Positions 28,252-36,535 of a DNA stretch of 64,000 nt are shown here, in pieces. The stretch comes from CAWATZ01 sp963784995. Its GTDB lineage: Bacteria > Planctomycetota > Planctomycetia > Gemmatales > Gemmataceae. The stretch spans positions 930,001 to 994,000 of the forward strand of contig CAWATZ010000006.1 in NCBI GenBank assembly GCA_963784995.1. The letters run 5' to 3'. Below the pieces are notes generated by a model. The model saw only the letters and a list, made by a program, of their open reading frames with translations. It made no database searches and was not told the DNA's origin. Numbering within the stretch: the first letter of the stretch is position 1; every line of letters starts with the position of its first letter. Position numbers and translations under genes: made by a program.

Positions 28252-29268
28252 ATGAACCGATTGCTCGCGCTGTCTGCTCTTTGGATTGGCCTGGCAAGCC
28301 CCCTGTTCGCCGAGGCGCCGACCGCGAAGCAGGTGCAGGAGGCGGTAGCCAAGGCCCTGCCGCTGCTCCAGAAAGGGGCGGTCGGCCACCGCGAGAATCG
28401 GACCTGCTTTGGCTGCCACAATCAGACCTTCCCCATCATGGCCCTGACCACGGCCCGGTCGCGTGGCCTGGCGATCGACGAGGAGGAACTCAAGGAGCAG
28501 TTGCAGTTCATCGCCGACTTCCTGGACGGCAACCGGGCCAACTATCGGAAGGGACGCGGCCAGGGTGGTCAGGTGGACACGGCCGGCTACGCGCTCTGGA
28601 CCCTGGAAATGGGCGGCTGGAAACCGGACAAGACCACGAACGCCGTGGCTGAGTATTTGCTCCTGTTCAACAAGGACGTCGATCACTGGCGCACTGGTGC
28701 CAATCGGCCGCCATCGGAGGCCAGCCGCTTGACCACGACTTACGTGGCCCTGCGCGGCCTGCAAGCCTTCGGGACGGCCGAGCAGAAGGAGCGGATCGAG
28801 AAGCGTTTCCAGACGGTGCGCGGCTGGTTAGCAAAAGCGCCGGTGAAGGACACCGAGGACCGGGTCTTTCGGCTGTGGGCCATGAAGCGTGCGGGCTTTG
28901 ACGCTGACGAGGTGAAGAAGGCAGCGGAGGCATTGCTCAAGACTCAGCATGCCGACGGCGGCTGGGCCCAGCTGGACAGCATGGAATCGGACGCCTACGC
29001 CACCGGCTCCGCGCTGACGGTACTGCACGAGGCTGGTGGACTGGCGACGGACGATCCCCGCTATCAGCGGGGAATCAGCTTCCTTCTGAAATCGCAGAAG
29101 CCGGATGGCTCCTGGTACGTCCGCTCGCGCAGCAGGCCGTTCCAGACCTATTTCGAGACCGGCTTCCCGCACGGCAAGGACCAGTTCATCTCGAGCGCCG
29201 CCAGCGGCTGGGCCACCACCGCCCTGGCGCTGGCGCTGCCGCCGAAGGCGGCGGGGCCAGGGAAATGA
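28252..29268 (+). CDS. Exported prenyltransferase-fold (alpha/alpha barrel) protein with CxxCH
   Basis: A 338-residue protein with a signal peptide (MNRLLALSALWIGLASPLFA, cleaved before EAPTAK). A single CFGCHNQ haem-c motif sits near residue 52. QW-type repeats of squalene/prenyltransferase barrels follow: DTAGYALWTLEMGGW, QHADGGWAQLDS and SQKPDGSWYVRSRSR. The C-terminus is helical with SSAASGWATTALAL. Planctomycetes have many such exported barrel proteins, and the haem motif is a less usual addition. A carbohydrate or protein ligand is possible. No enzymatic residues of cyclases (DxDD) are seen, so cyclase activity is not supported. Confidence 0.75.
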   Translation: MNRLLALSALWIGLASPLFAEAPTAKQVQEAVAKALPLLQKGAVGHRENRTCFGCHNQTFPIMALTTARSRGLAIDEEELKEQLQFIADFLDGNRANYRKGRGQGGQVDTAGYALWTLEMGGWKPDKTTNAVAEYLLLFNKDVDHWRTGANRPPSEASRLTTTYVALRGLQAFGTAEQKERIEKRFQTVRGWLAKAPVKDTEDRVFRLWAMKRAGFDADEVKKAAEALLKTQHADGGWAQLDSMESDAYATGSALTVLHEAGGLATDDPRYQRGISFLLKSQKPDGSWYVRSRSRPFQTYFETGFPHGKDQFISSAASGWATTALALALPPKAAGPGK

Positions 29269-29287
29269 CCGACCGCAGGAAGAGCCG

Positions 29288-29357
29288 TAGGGTGGTCCGA
29301 GCGTAGCGAGGCCCACCATCGGGTGTGGTGGTCCGAGCGTAGCGAGGCCCACCCTAC
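29288..29357. repeat. REP-like repeat, two units
   Basis: The unit ggtggtccgagcgtagcgag, ending gcccacc, occurs twice and is bordered by gtagggtgg and ccaccctac, making the whole a long inverted repeat. It abuts the stop codon of the propeller gene at 29358 and lies between two convergent genes, where it may also terminate transcription. Confidence 0.8.
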
Positions 29358-30680
29358 TCACTTCCCAATCGCGTACAGCGCCGCGAAGCCGCGGAGGTAG
29401 ATCCGGCCTCCGGACACGGCGGGGGAGGCGGAAATCTGGTCGGGAAGCCGGTTGACCGCCAGCGGCTCGAACTTCGGGCCGGCCTTGACCACGGTGACGA
29501 CGCCGTCCCGGGCGGTGCAGTAGATCTTGCCGTCCGCGTACACCGGCGAGGCCCGGTAGCGGGCGCTGTGGATGCGCTCGGCGTAGTGCGGCTTGCCGGT
29601 CTGAGCATCCAGGCAGGTCAGGATGCCGCTCTCCCCACACAGGTAGACCAGGCCCTCGTGCAGCAGCGGGGACGGCACGTCCGGCGTGTTCGCCGGCATC
29701 CGCCACTGCTCGGCCGTGCTGCCGGCCGTGACCAGCCCCTTGGCGTCGGGTTTGAGGCCGACCACGGGGCCTCTCTTGGCCGAGGGAACGACGATCAGGT
29801 CCGGCGTCGCCAGCGGGCTGGCCACGAAGCGGAGCGTCCGGTTGTAGCGGTCCTTGGGGTTGAGGCCGCCCACGCGCCACACCTCACTGCCGTCTTCCAG
29901 ACTGTGGCCGATCGCGTAGTCGTTGCCGTGCGTGATCAGCAAGGCGTTCTTGCCCTTGCGCCACAAGGTCGCCGAGGCGTAGGAGTGCTCGCACTCGGCC
30001 TTGCCATCGCTCTGCCGGGCCACCTTCCAGATTTCCTTGCCCGTCGCTTTGTCCAGGGCGATGACCCAGGCGCCGCCGGAGTGGATCAGCTGCAGGTAGA
30101 GCCGCTCGCCGTCCAGCACCGGGGTGGAGTGCATGCCGAACTGAATGCGGAACTTGCCGTAGCGATCCTGCAAGTTGAACTTCCAGATCTCCTTGCCGTT
30201 GAAGTCGAAGCAGGCCAGCTCGCCGCTGCCGACGAACGCCCAGACGTGCTTGCCGTCGGTGCAGGCCGAGGCCGAGGCCCCGTTGCCCTCGTCCCCTCGC
30301 GCCTTGACGTCGCCTTTGCCGACCTTGCGTTTCCACAGTTCCTTGCCCTCGGTGCTGACGCACAGCAGCACCAGGTCGCCCTGGTCCGCGCTGGTCAGGA
30401 AGATCCGATCGCCCCAGACGACCGGCGTGGACCCGCCCATGCCCGGGAGCGGCAGTTTCCAGACGACGTTCTTGGTGCTGCTCCACTCGGTCGGCAGACC
30501 CGTTTCCGGACTGACCCCGTCGTGGTTGGGGCCCCGCCATTGCGGCCAGTTCTGCTGGTTTGTGGCCGGGGCGGGGGCCAGCTCCGTCGCCGTTGCGGCC
30601 CCTCTCGGAGCAGAAGTGCTGGCCACGGCCAGCAGCAAGAAGCAGACCACGAGAGAACACGTTGCGCGGGATGGTGTCAT
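29358..30680 (-). CDS. Exported PQQ/BamB-like beta-propeller protein
   Basis: A 440-residue protein with a signal peptide (MTPSRATCSLVVCFLLLAVA). Eight blades of the PQQ-like type follow, recognisable by repeated AxDxxTGKxxW patterns: STEGKELWKRKVGKG, FDFNGKEIWKFNL, LDKATGKEIWKVARQ, LEDGSEVWRVGGL and LDAQTGKPHYAERIH. NWPQWRGPNHDGVSPETGLP at the mature start is the typical planctomycete opening of this family. The proteins are periplasmic and probably structural or binding proteins. The ribosome site AAGGA lies six bases before the ATG. It is divergent from the fwd/fhc operon, with a 175-base shared intergenic region. Confidence 0.85.
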   Translation of the reverse strand: MTPSRATCSLVVCFLLLAVASTSAPRGAATATELAPAPATNQQNWPQWRGPNHDGVSPETGLPTEWSSTKNVVWKLPLPGMGGSTPVVWGDRIFLTSADQGDLVLLCVSTEGKELWKRKVGKGDVKARGDEGNGASASACTDGKHVWAFVGSGELACFDFNGKEIWKFNLQDRYGKFRIQFGMHSTPVLDGERLYLQLIHSGGAWVIALDKATGKEIWKVARQSDGKAECEHSYASATLWRKGKNALLITHGNDYAIGHSLEDGSEVWRVGGLNPKDRYNRTLRFVASPLATPDLIVVPSAKRGPVVGLKPDAKGLVTAGSTAEQWRMPANTPDVPSPLLHEGLVYLCGESGILTCLDAQTGKPHYAERIHSARYRASPVYADGKIYCTARDGVVTVVKAGPKFEPLAVNRLPDQISASPAVSGGRIYLRGFAALYAIGK

Positions 30681-30855
30681 GGGAGGTCCTTGGTGGTTTC
30701 AATCCGCTCCAGGTGGGTGTTGTCAGGAGAGAGGTTTATGATACCTCGCCGGCGCGAACCTGTCCAGAGTCGCATCCGGATCCTTGCAATGAGCCAGCAG
30801 GGCAAATAGAATGCTGTACAGCCTCAGAGATTTTCGGGACAGACAAGGGGGACGG

Positions 30856-31207
30856 ATGGCCGGCAGGCGCTTCATCCTGAACGCGGGACGCACCAGCAAG
30901 CAGGGCCAGCAGATCAACGTCGGCAAGGATCACGACGAATACCAGGCGATCGTGAACACCCTCACTCATGCATCCCGAGGACATGAAAGAATTGCGGATC
31001 GCCGTGGGGGGGACCGTCCGGCTGCGGTCGGAGTACGGCGGCGAGGCAACCTTCAAATGTCAGGAGGGCAAGGTGCCGCGAGGCATGATCTTCGTGCCCT
31101 ACGGTCCGCCGACCTGCCGGCTCATGGGCAGCGAGACCGATGGCACCGGCATGCCAACGTCCAAGGGCTGGGAGGTGGAGGTCGAGCCGATCGCGGCGAG
31201 TGAGTGA
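30856..31207 (+). CDS. fwdD: Formylmethanofuran dehydrogenase subunit D (MGD-binding domain), one frameshift
   Basis: About 116 residues. RRFILNAGRTSKQGQ is the family start. After NTLT the frame shifts +1 near 30967 and continues MHPEDMKELRIAVGGTVRLR, GMIFVPYGPP, ETDGTGMPTSKGWEVEVEP, a close match to archaeal FwdD, the molybdopterin-dinucleotide binding domain split from FwdB. It works with FhcB (catalytic Mo/W subunit). The start is set by AGGGGGACGG before ATG 30856. It is first in an operon of five genes. The downstream spacing to the 53-residue gene is 20 bases. Confidence 0.85.
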
Positions 31208-31227
31208 TTTTTGTGAGGAGACAAGCA

Positions 31228-31389
31228 ATGGAAGCCGCACAACCGCGCGGCGAGGGGCAGCTCGAAAATGCCCCTCATTTTGTCGATGAACCCGTGCCCG
31301 GCGACAGCCAGGCCTGGGAAGAGCTGGAGGCGGGCCGGTACATGCCGCGCCGCATCCGGGGCAGTTACCGGGGCCGGGCCCTCGGCTGA
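31228..31389 (+). CDS. Small conserved-looking protein within the fhc operon
   Basis: A 53-residue protein, MEAAQPRGEGQLENAPHFVD to SYRGRALG, with GAGGAGA eight bases before the ATG. The N-terminal half is acidic. The C-terminal half is basic and Arg-rich (RYMPRRIRGSYRGRALG), a layout that suggests it docks on a larger partner. The tight position between fwdD and fhcB, with gaps of 20 and 59 bases, makes a role in the dehydrogenase/hydrolase complex likely, but this is inferred from location only. Confidence 0.6.
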   Translation: MEAAQPRGEGQLENAPHFVDEPVPGDSQAWEELEAGRYMPRRIRGSYRGRALG

Positions 31390-31448
31390 GCGTTCGTGAT
31401 TCCGTCCGGTTCGGACGGCCAGATTAGCCGCTAATGGGGAACAGAGGA

Positions 31449-32777
31449 ATGGAATTGACCGTTGTGAAGAACGCCACCTGCACCTTCTGCGGGTGCGTCT
31501 GCGATGACATCGAGCTGCACGCCGACGGCGAGCGCATCACTCACTCCAAGCACGCCTGCATCCTGGGCGCCAGCTGGTTCAAGAACCACACCGCCGAGCG
31601 GCTCTATCCCGACGCACTGATCGACGGCCAGCCCGCTCGCGTCGAAGAAGCAGTCCAGGCGGCGGCCGAGATCCTGTACCGGGCCGACATGCCGCTGGTC
31701 TACGGACTCAGCAACATCACCTGCGAAGCCCAGCGGGAGTCGGTGGCCCTGGCCGAGCTGATCGGCGGCGTGATCGACAGCCATACCTCGCTTTGACACG
31801 GCCCCACGGAGATCGCTGCCCAGTTGGGTGGCAAAGTTTCGTGTACGCTGGGCGAGGTCAAGAACCGGGCCGACCTGATCATTTACTGGGGCGGCAACCC
31901 GGCGGAGTGCCATCCCCGGCACTTCACCAAGTACACCCTGACCCAGAAGGGCAAGTTCGTCCCCAACGGCCGCAAGGACCGCACCATGGTCCTGGTGGAC
32001 ATCCGCGAGACGCCCAGCGTCAAGGCCGCGGACATCTTCCTCCAGGTTCGGCCCGCCAAGGACTTCGAGGTCCTCACCATCCTGCGGGCGATGATCAAGG
32101 GCCAGCCGGTGGACCCCGCGCTCGTGGCGGAAACCGGCCTGACCATGGAACAATTGCAGGACTTCGCAGACCTCATGAAGGGGTGCCGCTTCGGCGTGCT
32201 GTTCTTCGGCATGGGTCTGTCGATGACCCGCGGCAAGCACATGAATTCCGCGGCCCTGCTGACACTGGCGGCGGAGCTGAACGCCTTCACCAAGTTCGTG
32301 GCCATGCCGATGCGTGGTCACGGCAACGTCACCGGCGGCGACGTGGTCATGCGCTGGACGACCGGCTACCCGTTCGGCGTCAACCTGTCCCGCGGCTATC
32401 CGCGCTTCAACCCGGGGGAGTATTCGACCATCGACCTGCTGATCCGCGGCGACTGCGACGCCGCCCTGGTGCTGGGCGCCGATCCGGGAGCGACGATGCC
32501 GCAGCCGGCCATCGACCACCTGGCCCGCATCCCGACGATCGTGCTGGACCCCAAGGTGACGCACACCAGCCGGCTGGCCCGCGTCCACTTCACGACGGCG
32601 GTCACCGGCATCAGTGCGCCGGGGACCGTTTACCGGATGGACGAGATCCCGCTGCCGCTGCGCCCGGCCCTGAAATCGCCGTATCCAACCGATGAGGAAG
32701 TCATCCGCCGGATTTACAAGGCGGTGGCGGCAAAACCACCGTTTGTTCCGACCCCTGCCGGCTTGCCCGGCAGGTGA
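31449..32777 (+). CDS. fhcB: Formyl-dehydrogenase-type subunit B with UGA at the active-site codon
   Basis: A 442-residue frame read through one TGA. CTFCGCVCDDIEL (C11, C14, C18 and a later Cys in KHACILG) binds a [4Fe-4S] cluster. VYGLSNITCEAQRESVALAE follows. The codon at 31794-31796 (residue 116) is TGA, in DSHTSL-x-HGPTEIAAQL, precisely where FwdB proteins carry the Mo/W-ligating Cys or selenocysteine before H-G-P. The same frame then continues CTLGEVKNRADLIIYWGGNP, PMRGHGNVTGGDVVMRW and GYPFGVNLSRGYPRFN, to HTSRLARVHFTTAVTG. No frameshift is needed. The C-terminus PTPAGLPGR and the stop lie inside a REP. The start MELTVV is uncertain; an ATG five codons upstream exists. Reading as selenocysteine is the best explanation. 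Confidence 0.85.
31815..31832 (+). promoter_or_regulatory. Candidate bacterial SECIS hairpin in fhcB
   Basis: GCTGCCC (31815-31821), loop AGTT, then GGGTGGC (31826-31832): seven base pairs with two G-U wobbles. The loop starts 26 bases after the TGA and has G as second base, inside the published bacterial SECIS ranges (loop 16-37 bases downstream, G within the first two loop bases). The bases just after the TGA, CACGGCCC, also equal those of E. coli fdhF, where they encode the same H-G-P. Confidence 0.5.
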
Positions 32778-32875
32778 AGGAGGTCAGCAGCTAGAGGGAG
32801 ACAGAGCAATAACCGTTTTCTCTCCCCCTCTAGCTGGTGACCTCCTTCACCTGCCGGGCAAGCCGGCAGGGGTCG
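32749..32875. repeat. REPIN (inverted pair of REPs) between fhcB and fhcA
   Basis: A direct REP at 32749 and an inverted REP ending at 32875 enclose about 65 bases that are themselves partly palindromic (cagctagaggg against ccctctagctgg). The whole can fold into a long hairpin inside the operon transcript. The REP core is identical to the arrays around the RAYT gene 14 kb away. Confidence 0.9.
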
Positions 32876-32906
32876 AAGACGCAACGACACTAACGAGGCA
32901 AGCACG

Positions 32907-34581
32907 TTGCACGGGAACACCAAGATTCGCATCACCGGCGGCAAGGTCTACGACCCCGCCAACGGCGTCAACGGCGAGGTCCGCGACGTCTGCATCTGCG
33001 ACGGCCGGATCGTCTCCGAGATCGAGGGCGGCCGGACCATCGACGCCACCGGCATGGTGGTCTTCCCCGGCGGCGTGGACGTTCACACCCACGTCGCGGG
33101 CGCCGCTCTGAACTTTGCCCGCGCCATGATCCCGGAGGACCACCGCCGCAACCAGCCGTTTCCCCGCACCCAGATACGGCGCGGCGGCATTGGCGGATCG
33201 ACGCCGACGACCTTCATCACCGGCTACCTGTACGCGGGGCTGGGCTACACGACCGTCAACGAGGCTGCGGTGCCGATCCTGTCAGCCCGGCACACGCACG
33301 AGGAACTGCGCGACACGCCCATCGTCGATAAGTCGTGCTGTATCCTGATGGCCAACAACGAGATCCTGCTGGACCTGCTGGAGGCCGGCGAGCTGGAGCG
33401 GGCCCGGCACGTCGACCGCCTGGAACGTCTGGGCGGCCAAGGGGTACGGCGTCAAGGCGGTCAACCCCGGCGGCGTGGCCGCGTGGAAGTGGGGCAAGGA
33501 CGCCAAGGGCCTGCGTGAGCCGATCCCGGGCTACAGCAAGCTGACGCCGGCGCAAGATCATCTCGGGGCTGGCCCGGATCGTGGACGAGCTGCGGCTTGC
33601 CGCACCCGGTGCATCTGCACTGCAACAACCTCGGTGCCCCCGGCAACTTCACGACCACCCTGGAGACGATGAAGCTCCTGGAAGGGCAACCGGGCCCACC
33701 TGGCGCATCTGCAGTATCACGCCTACGGCGGCGACGACTGGCCGACGATGCGCTCCGAGTCGGTCCGGATCGCCGAGGAGTTCAACAAGCGTCCGAACCT
33801 GACCACCGACGCCGGCGCGGTGCTGTTCGGCGACACCGTCACGATCACCGCGGACGGCCCCTGGCAGCACCTGCTCTACAAGCTGACCGGACGCAAGTGG
33901 GGCAACCTCGACGTGGAGAACGAGACCGGCTGCGGCATCGTCCCGTACACCTACAAGGAAAAGAACCTGGTCAACGCCGTGCAGTGGGCGGTCGGCCTGG
34001 AGCTGCTCTTGCTCATCAACGATCCGTGGCGGATCTTCCTGACCACCGACCATCCCAACGGAGCGGCGTTCTGGCGTTACCCGGAGATCATCCAGCTGCT
34101 CATGGACGCGGAGTTCCGCCGGGAACAGCTCAAAAAGCTGCTGCCCAAGGCGCTGAAGCGGATCGTCCTGCCCGAGCTGAACCGGCAATACACGCTGTAC
34201 GAGATCGCCATCATCACCTCGGCCGGCCCCGCACGGGCCCTGGGTCTGCCGCAGAAAGGGCACCTCGGCGTCGGGGCCGATGCGGACGTGGCGATCTACA
34301 ACGACAGCAAGGACGTCGCTCGCATGTTCGCCTATCCGCGCTACGTCCTCAAGGGCGGCGAGGTGGTCATCGAGGAGGGCGAGATCCGCAACGTGGTCGA
34401 GGGCAAGGGGCTCCTCGTCCGGCCCAGCTATGACCCGAAGGTCGAGGACTTCATCCGGCCGCTGTTCCAGCAATACTACACGATGTCGTTCGACAACTAC
34501 CCGGTGGAGATGGAGCGCATCGAACACGCCGGACAGTCCGAACGCCTGCGTCGCCGAGCCGCTCGCAGACCGAGCCAATGA
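32907..34581 (+). CDS. fhcA: Formyltransferase/hydrolase complex subunit A (amidohydrolase), four frameshifts
   Basis: FhcA, the formyl-H4MPT hydrolase subunit of the amidohydrolase fold. Seen: KIRITGGKVYDPANGVNGEV; the H-x-H metal site GGVDVHTHVAG; GGSTPTTFITGYLYAGLGY; GVKAVNPGGVAAWKWGKD; LPHPVHLHCNNLGAPGNF; LTTDAGAVLFGDTV; FLTTDHPNGAAFWRYPEII; and GHLGVGADADVAIY. Four +1 shifts (near 33420, 33550, 33592 and 33685) break the frame; each is removed by deleting one base in a short run (for example ctt in place of ct). They look like sequencing or assembly errors. The start is a TTG at 32907, with AACGAGG upstream. The stop overlaps the fhcC start (ATGA). Confidence 0.8.
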
Positions 34582-35402
34582 GCAAGACTACCCTCACCCT
34601 GAAGGAACGGCCGAGCGTTCCGCTGGAAACCGAGGTACTGACCCCAGACATCCTTGCGCCGCTGGACCATGCCGGGGTGCGGGCGCTGCCGGTGTTCCTG
34701 GGCAAACGGCAGCTCCGGCTGGACGATTTCTTCGAGGTCGAGGGCCCAGGCAGCGACGAGCTGGAGATCCACGGCGACCTGGGACGGGTCAAGTGGATCG
34801 GCAAGGGCATGACGCGCGGCCGGATCACGGTCAACGGCAACGCGGGGATGCACCTGGGCTCCTCCATGAAGGGTGGCACGATCGAGGTGTCCGGCAACGC
34901 CTCGGACTGGGTTGGGGCCGAGATGCGGGGCGGGCTGATCCGAATTCACGGCAACGCGGGCGGCCAGATCGGCTCGGCGTACCGCGGCAGCCTGTCCGGC
35001 ATGAACGGCGGGACCATCCTGATCGATGGCTCGGCCGGGATCGAAATCGGCATGCGGATGAAGCGCGGCATCATCGCGGTGCGCGGCCGGGTGCGCGACT
35101 TCGCCGGCTTGCAGATGAAAGGCGGCACCATCGTGCTGATGGGCGGGGCCGAGGTTCGCACCGGAGCGTGGATGATCCGGGGGACGATCATTTCATTAAC
35201 GCCAGTCCGGCTCATGCCGACCTTCACCTGCGCCTGTGCGTACAACCCCACGTTCCTGAACCTGTACGCCAGGCATCTCAGTCAGTTGGGGTTTGCCATC
35301 CCGACACGGACCCAGGAAGGCGCCTATCGCCGGTACGTGGGCGATAGCAGCGTTCCAGGCAAAGGCGAGATCCTCGTCTGGGAGCCGCACGCGCCCGCGT
35401 GA
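34578..35402 (+). CDS. fhcC: Formyltransferase/hydrolase complex subunit C
   Basis: A 274-residue protein of the FwdC/FhcC family (glutamate-synthase alpha-subunit C-terminal beta-helix). The repeated G-x-x-G-x-x-x-G turns are clear: GRITVNGNAGMHLGSSMKGG, IEVSGNASDWVGAEMRGG, IRIHGNAGGQIG and ILIDGSAGIEIGMRMKRG. It starts MSKTTLTLKERPSVPLE at an ATGA overlap with fhcA, so translation is probably coupled. It supports formyl-group transfer between the A and D subunits. The usual partner fhcD (formyltransferase) is not seen downstream, where genes run on the other strand. Confidence 0.9.
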   Translation: MSKTTLTLKERPSVPLETEVLTPDILAPLDHAGVRALPVFLGKRQLRLDDFFEVEGPGSDELEIHGDLGRVKWIGKGMTRGRITVNGNAGMHLGSSMKGGTIEVSGNASDWVGAEMRGGLIRIHGNAGGQIGSAYRGSLSGMNGGTILIDGSAGIEIGMRMKRGIIAVRGRVRDFAGLQMKGGTIVLMGGAEVRTGAWMIRGTIISLTPVRLMPTFTCACAYNPTFLNLYARHLSQLGFAIPTRTQEGAYRRYVGDSSVPGKGEILVWEPHAPA

Positions 35403-35424
35403 GTTCTCTTCTTACACAGTCGGA

Positions 35425-36090
35425 TCAGCCCACAGGCCGGGGCCTCATCTCGCAGGCCCACGGCTGGTAGACGTTGGCGTAGCTGACGTCCACCAGAGTC
35501 ACGTTGGCCAGCGTGGTGCGTTCGGTCAATTGCCACACCCCCCGGCCCTCGTGGATGTGCCCGTACACGACTACCTCCGGCTGAATCTCCTGGATGCGCC
35601 GCAGCAGATGGGGACAACCGGTGTTGCGCACCTGGCTGCCCCGGCCAGGGACCGCGTCGCCGAAGCCGTGCGGCGGGCCGTGGACGATCAGGATGTCCAG
35701 CGGCGCTGGGATCAGGGCCCATTTCTCCTGGAGCAGTTCCGGCGTGCCGTTGAAGGCCCAGTCGTGGAACCACGGCTGCCAGGGCGTGCCCCAGATCCGC
35801 AGACCACGATACGTCGCCAGTGAGTCTTGCAGGTAAATCCAGTTCAGATCGCGCGGCACCAGGTGCGGGGCTTGCTGGAAGACGAAGTCGTGATTGCCGG
35901 CAATGCCGATCACCTGGCCGACGTGCCGCAGCGAGTCCAGCCAGGCGCGAAAGAGGGTGTTCAGCCACTCGGCCTGGAAAGCAATCCGGTGGTTGCTCAC
36001 CGGGCAGATGTCGCCGGCGATCAGCAGCAGGTCGCAGGGCGGAATCTCCGGCAGCAAGCCGTGCGTATCGGAGATGGCGACGATCTTCAT
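35425..36090 (-). CDS. Calcineurin-like metallophosphoesterase
   Basis: A 221-residue protein with the full motif series: SDTHG (residues 7-11), LIAGDICP, GIAGNHDFVF, LIVHGPPHGFGD and VVYGHIHEG. The histidines, aspartates and Asn bind two metal ions. Similar to the YfcE/239AB-like group of small phosphodiesterases. The substrate is not predictable. It lies four bases downstream of the DCC-family gene, probably in one operon with it, and converges on fhcC. Confidence 0.9.
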   Translation of the reverse strand: MKIVAISDTHGLLPEIPPCDLLLIAGDICPVSNHRIAFQAEWLNTLFRAWLDSLRHVGQVIGIAGNHDFVFQQAPHLVPRDLNWIYLQDSLATYRGLRIWGTPWQPWFHDWAFNGTPELLQEKWALIPAPLDILIVHGPPHGFGDAVPGRGSQVRNTGCPHLLRRIQEIQPEVVVYGHIHEGRGVWQLTERTTLANVTLVDVSYANVYQPWACEMRPRPVG

Positions 36091-36093
36091 GGG

Positions 36094-36516
36094 TCATCCC
36101 TCCTCGGAGATCGCAACGTCGAGGAAACGGCGGCGCAGCTCGGGCGTCGGCATCCGGCAATGGTCGGATCGGCCAAACCAGCGATAGCGATTGCGGGCAA
36201 ACCAATCATAGGCCAGGTCGCGCATCCCTGCCGGCAGCACGATCAGCCAGGAGAGGAGCGGCCAGGGAGGCGACAGGTGCCGGGCAATGCGCAAGGCCGC
36301 GGTGGTTTTGACGCAGCTGTGCCGGCCCTCGATCAGGACCACCGAGTCGATCTTCTGCCCGGCCAGGCCATGCTGGGCCAGGAGCCGCTTTCCCAAGGGC
36401 GACTGCAACGGGGCGAAACGGAAACGATCTGCCGGGTCGTGGTCGATGATGAAGTTCACGCTGGCATTGCAGAAATTGCAGACCCCGTCGAACAGGATGA
36501 TCAATGGCTCCTTCAC
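36094..36516 (-). CDS. DCC-family (DUF393) thiol-disulfide oxidoreductase
   Basis: A 140-residue protein with the family motif FDGVCNFCNASVNFIIDHD at the N-terminus (the D-x-x-C-x-x-C active site), then FAPLQSPLGKRLL, the DSVVLIEG strand and the C-terminal YDWFARNRYRWFGRSDHCR. These small thioredoxin-like proteins are soluble and of undefined substrate. The gap to the phosphoesterase is four bases, and the upstream DUF3501 gene ends 20 bases away, so the three form a likely operon. Confidence 0.9.
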   Translation of the reverse strand: MKEPLIILFDGVCNFCNASVNFIIDHDPADRFRFAPLQSPLGKRLLAQHGLAGQKIDSVVLIEGRHSCVKTTAALRIARHLSPPWPLLSWLIVLPAGMRDLAYDWFARNRYRWFGRSDHCRMPTPELRRRFLDVAISEEG

Positions 36517-36535
36517 GCGCTGGCCCCATCTTGGC

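Noticed and set aside
28252..29268. Squalene or terpene cyclase
   Set aside because: QW-like repeats are present but there is no DxDD or QxxDxxx catalytic motif, the protein is short, exported and carries a haem-c site.
33400..33700. Programmed frameshifting in fhcA
   Set aside because: Four +1 shifts in 300 bases, each cured by removing one base, and no slippery heptamer with structure. Error or decay is more likely.
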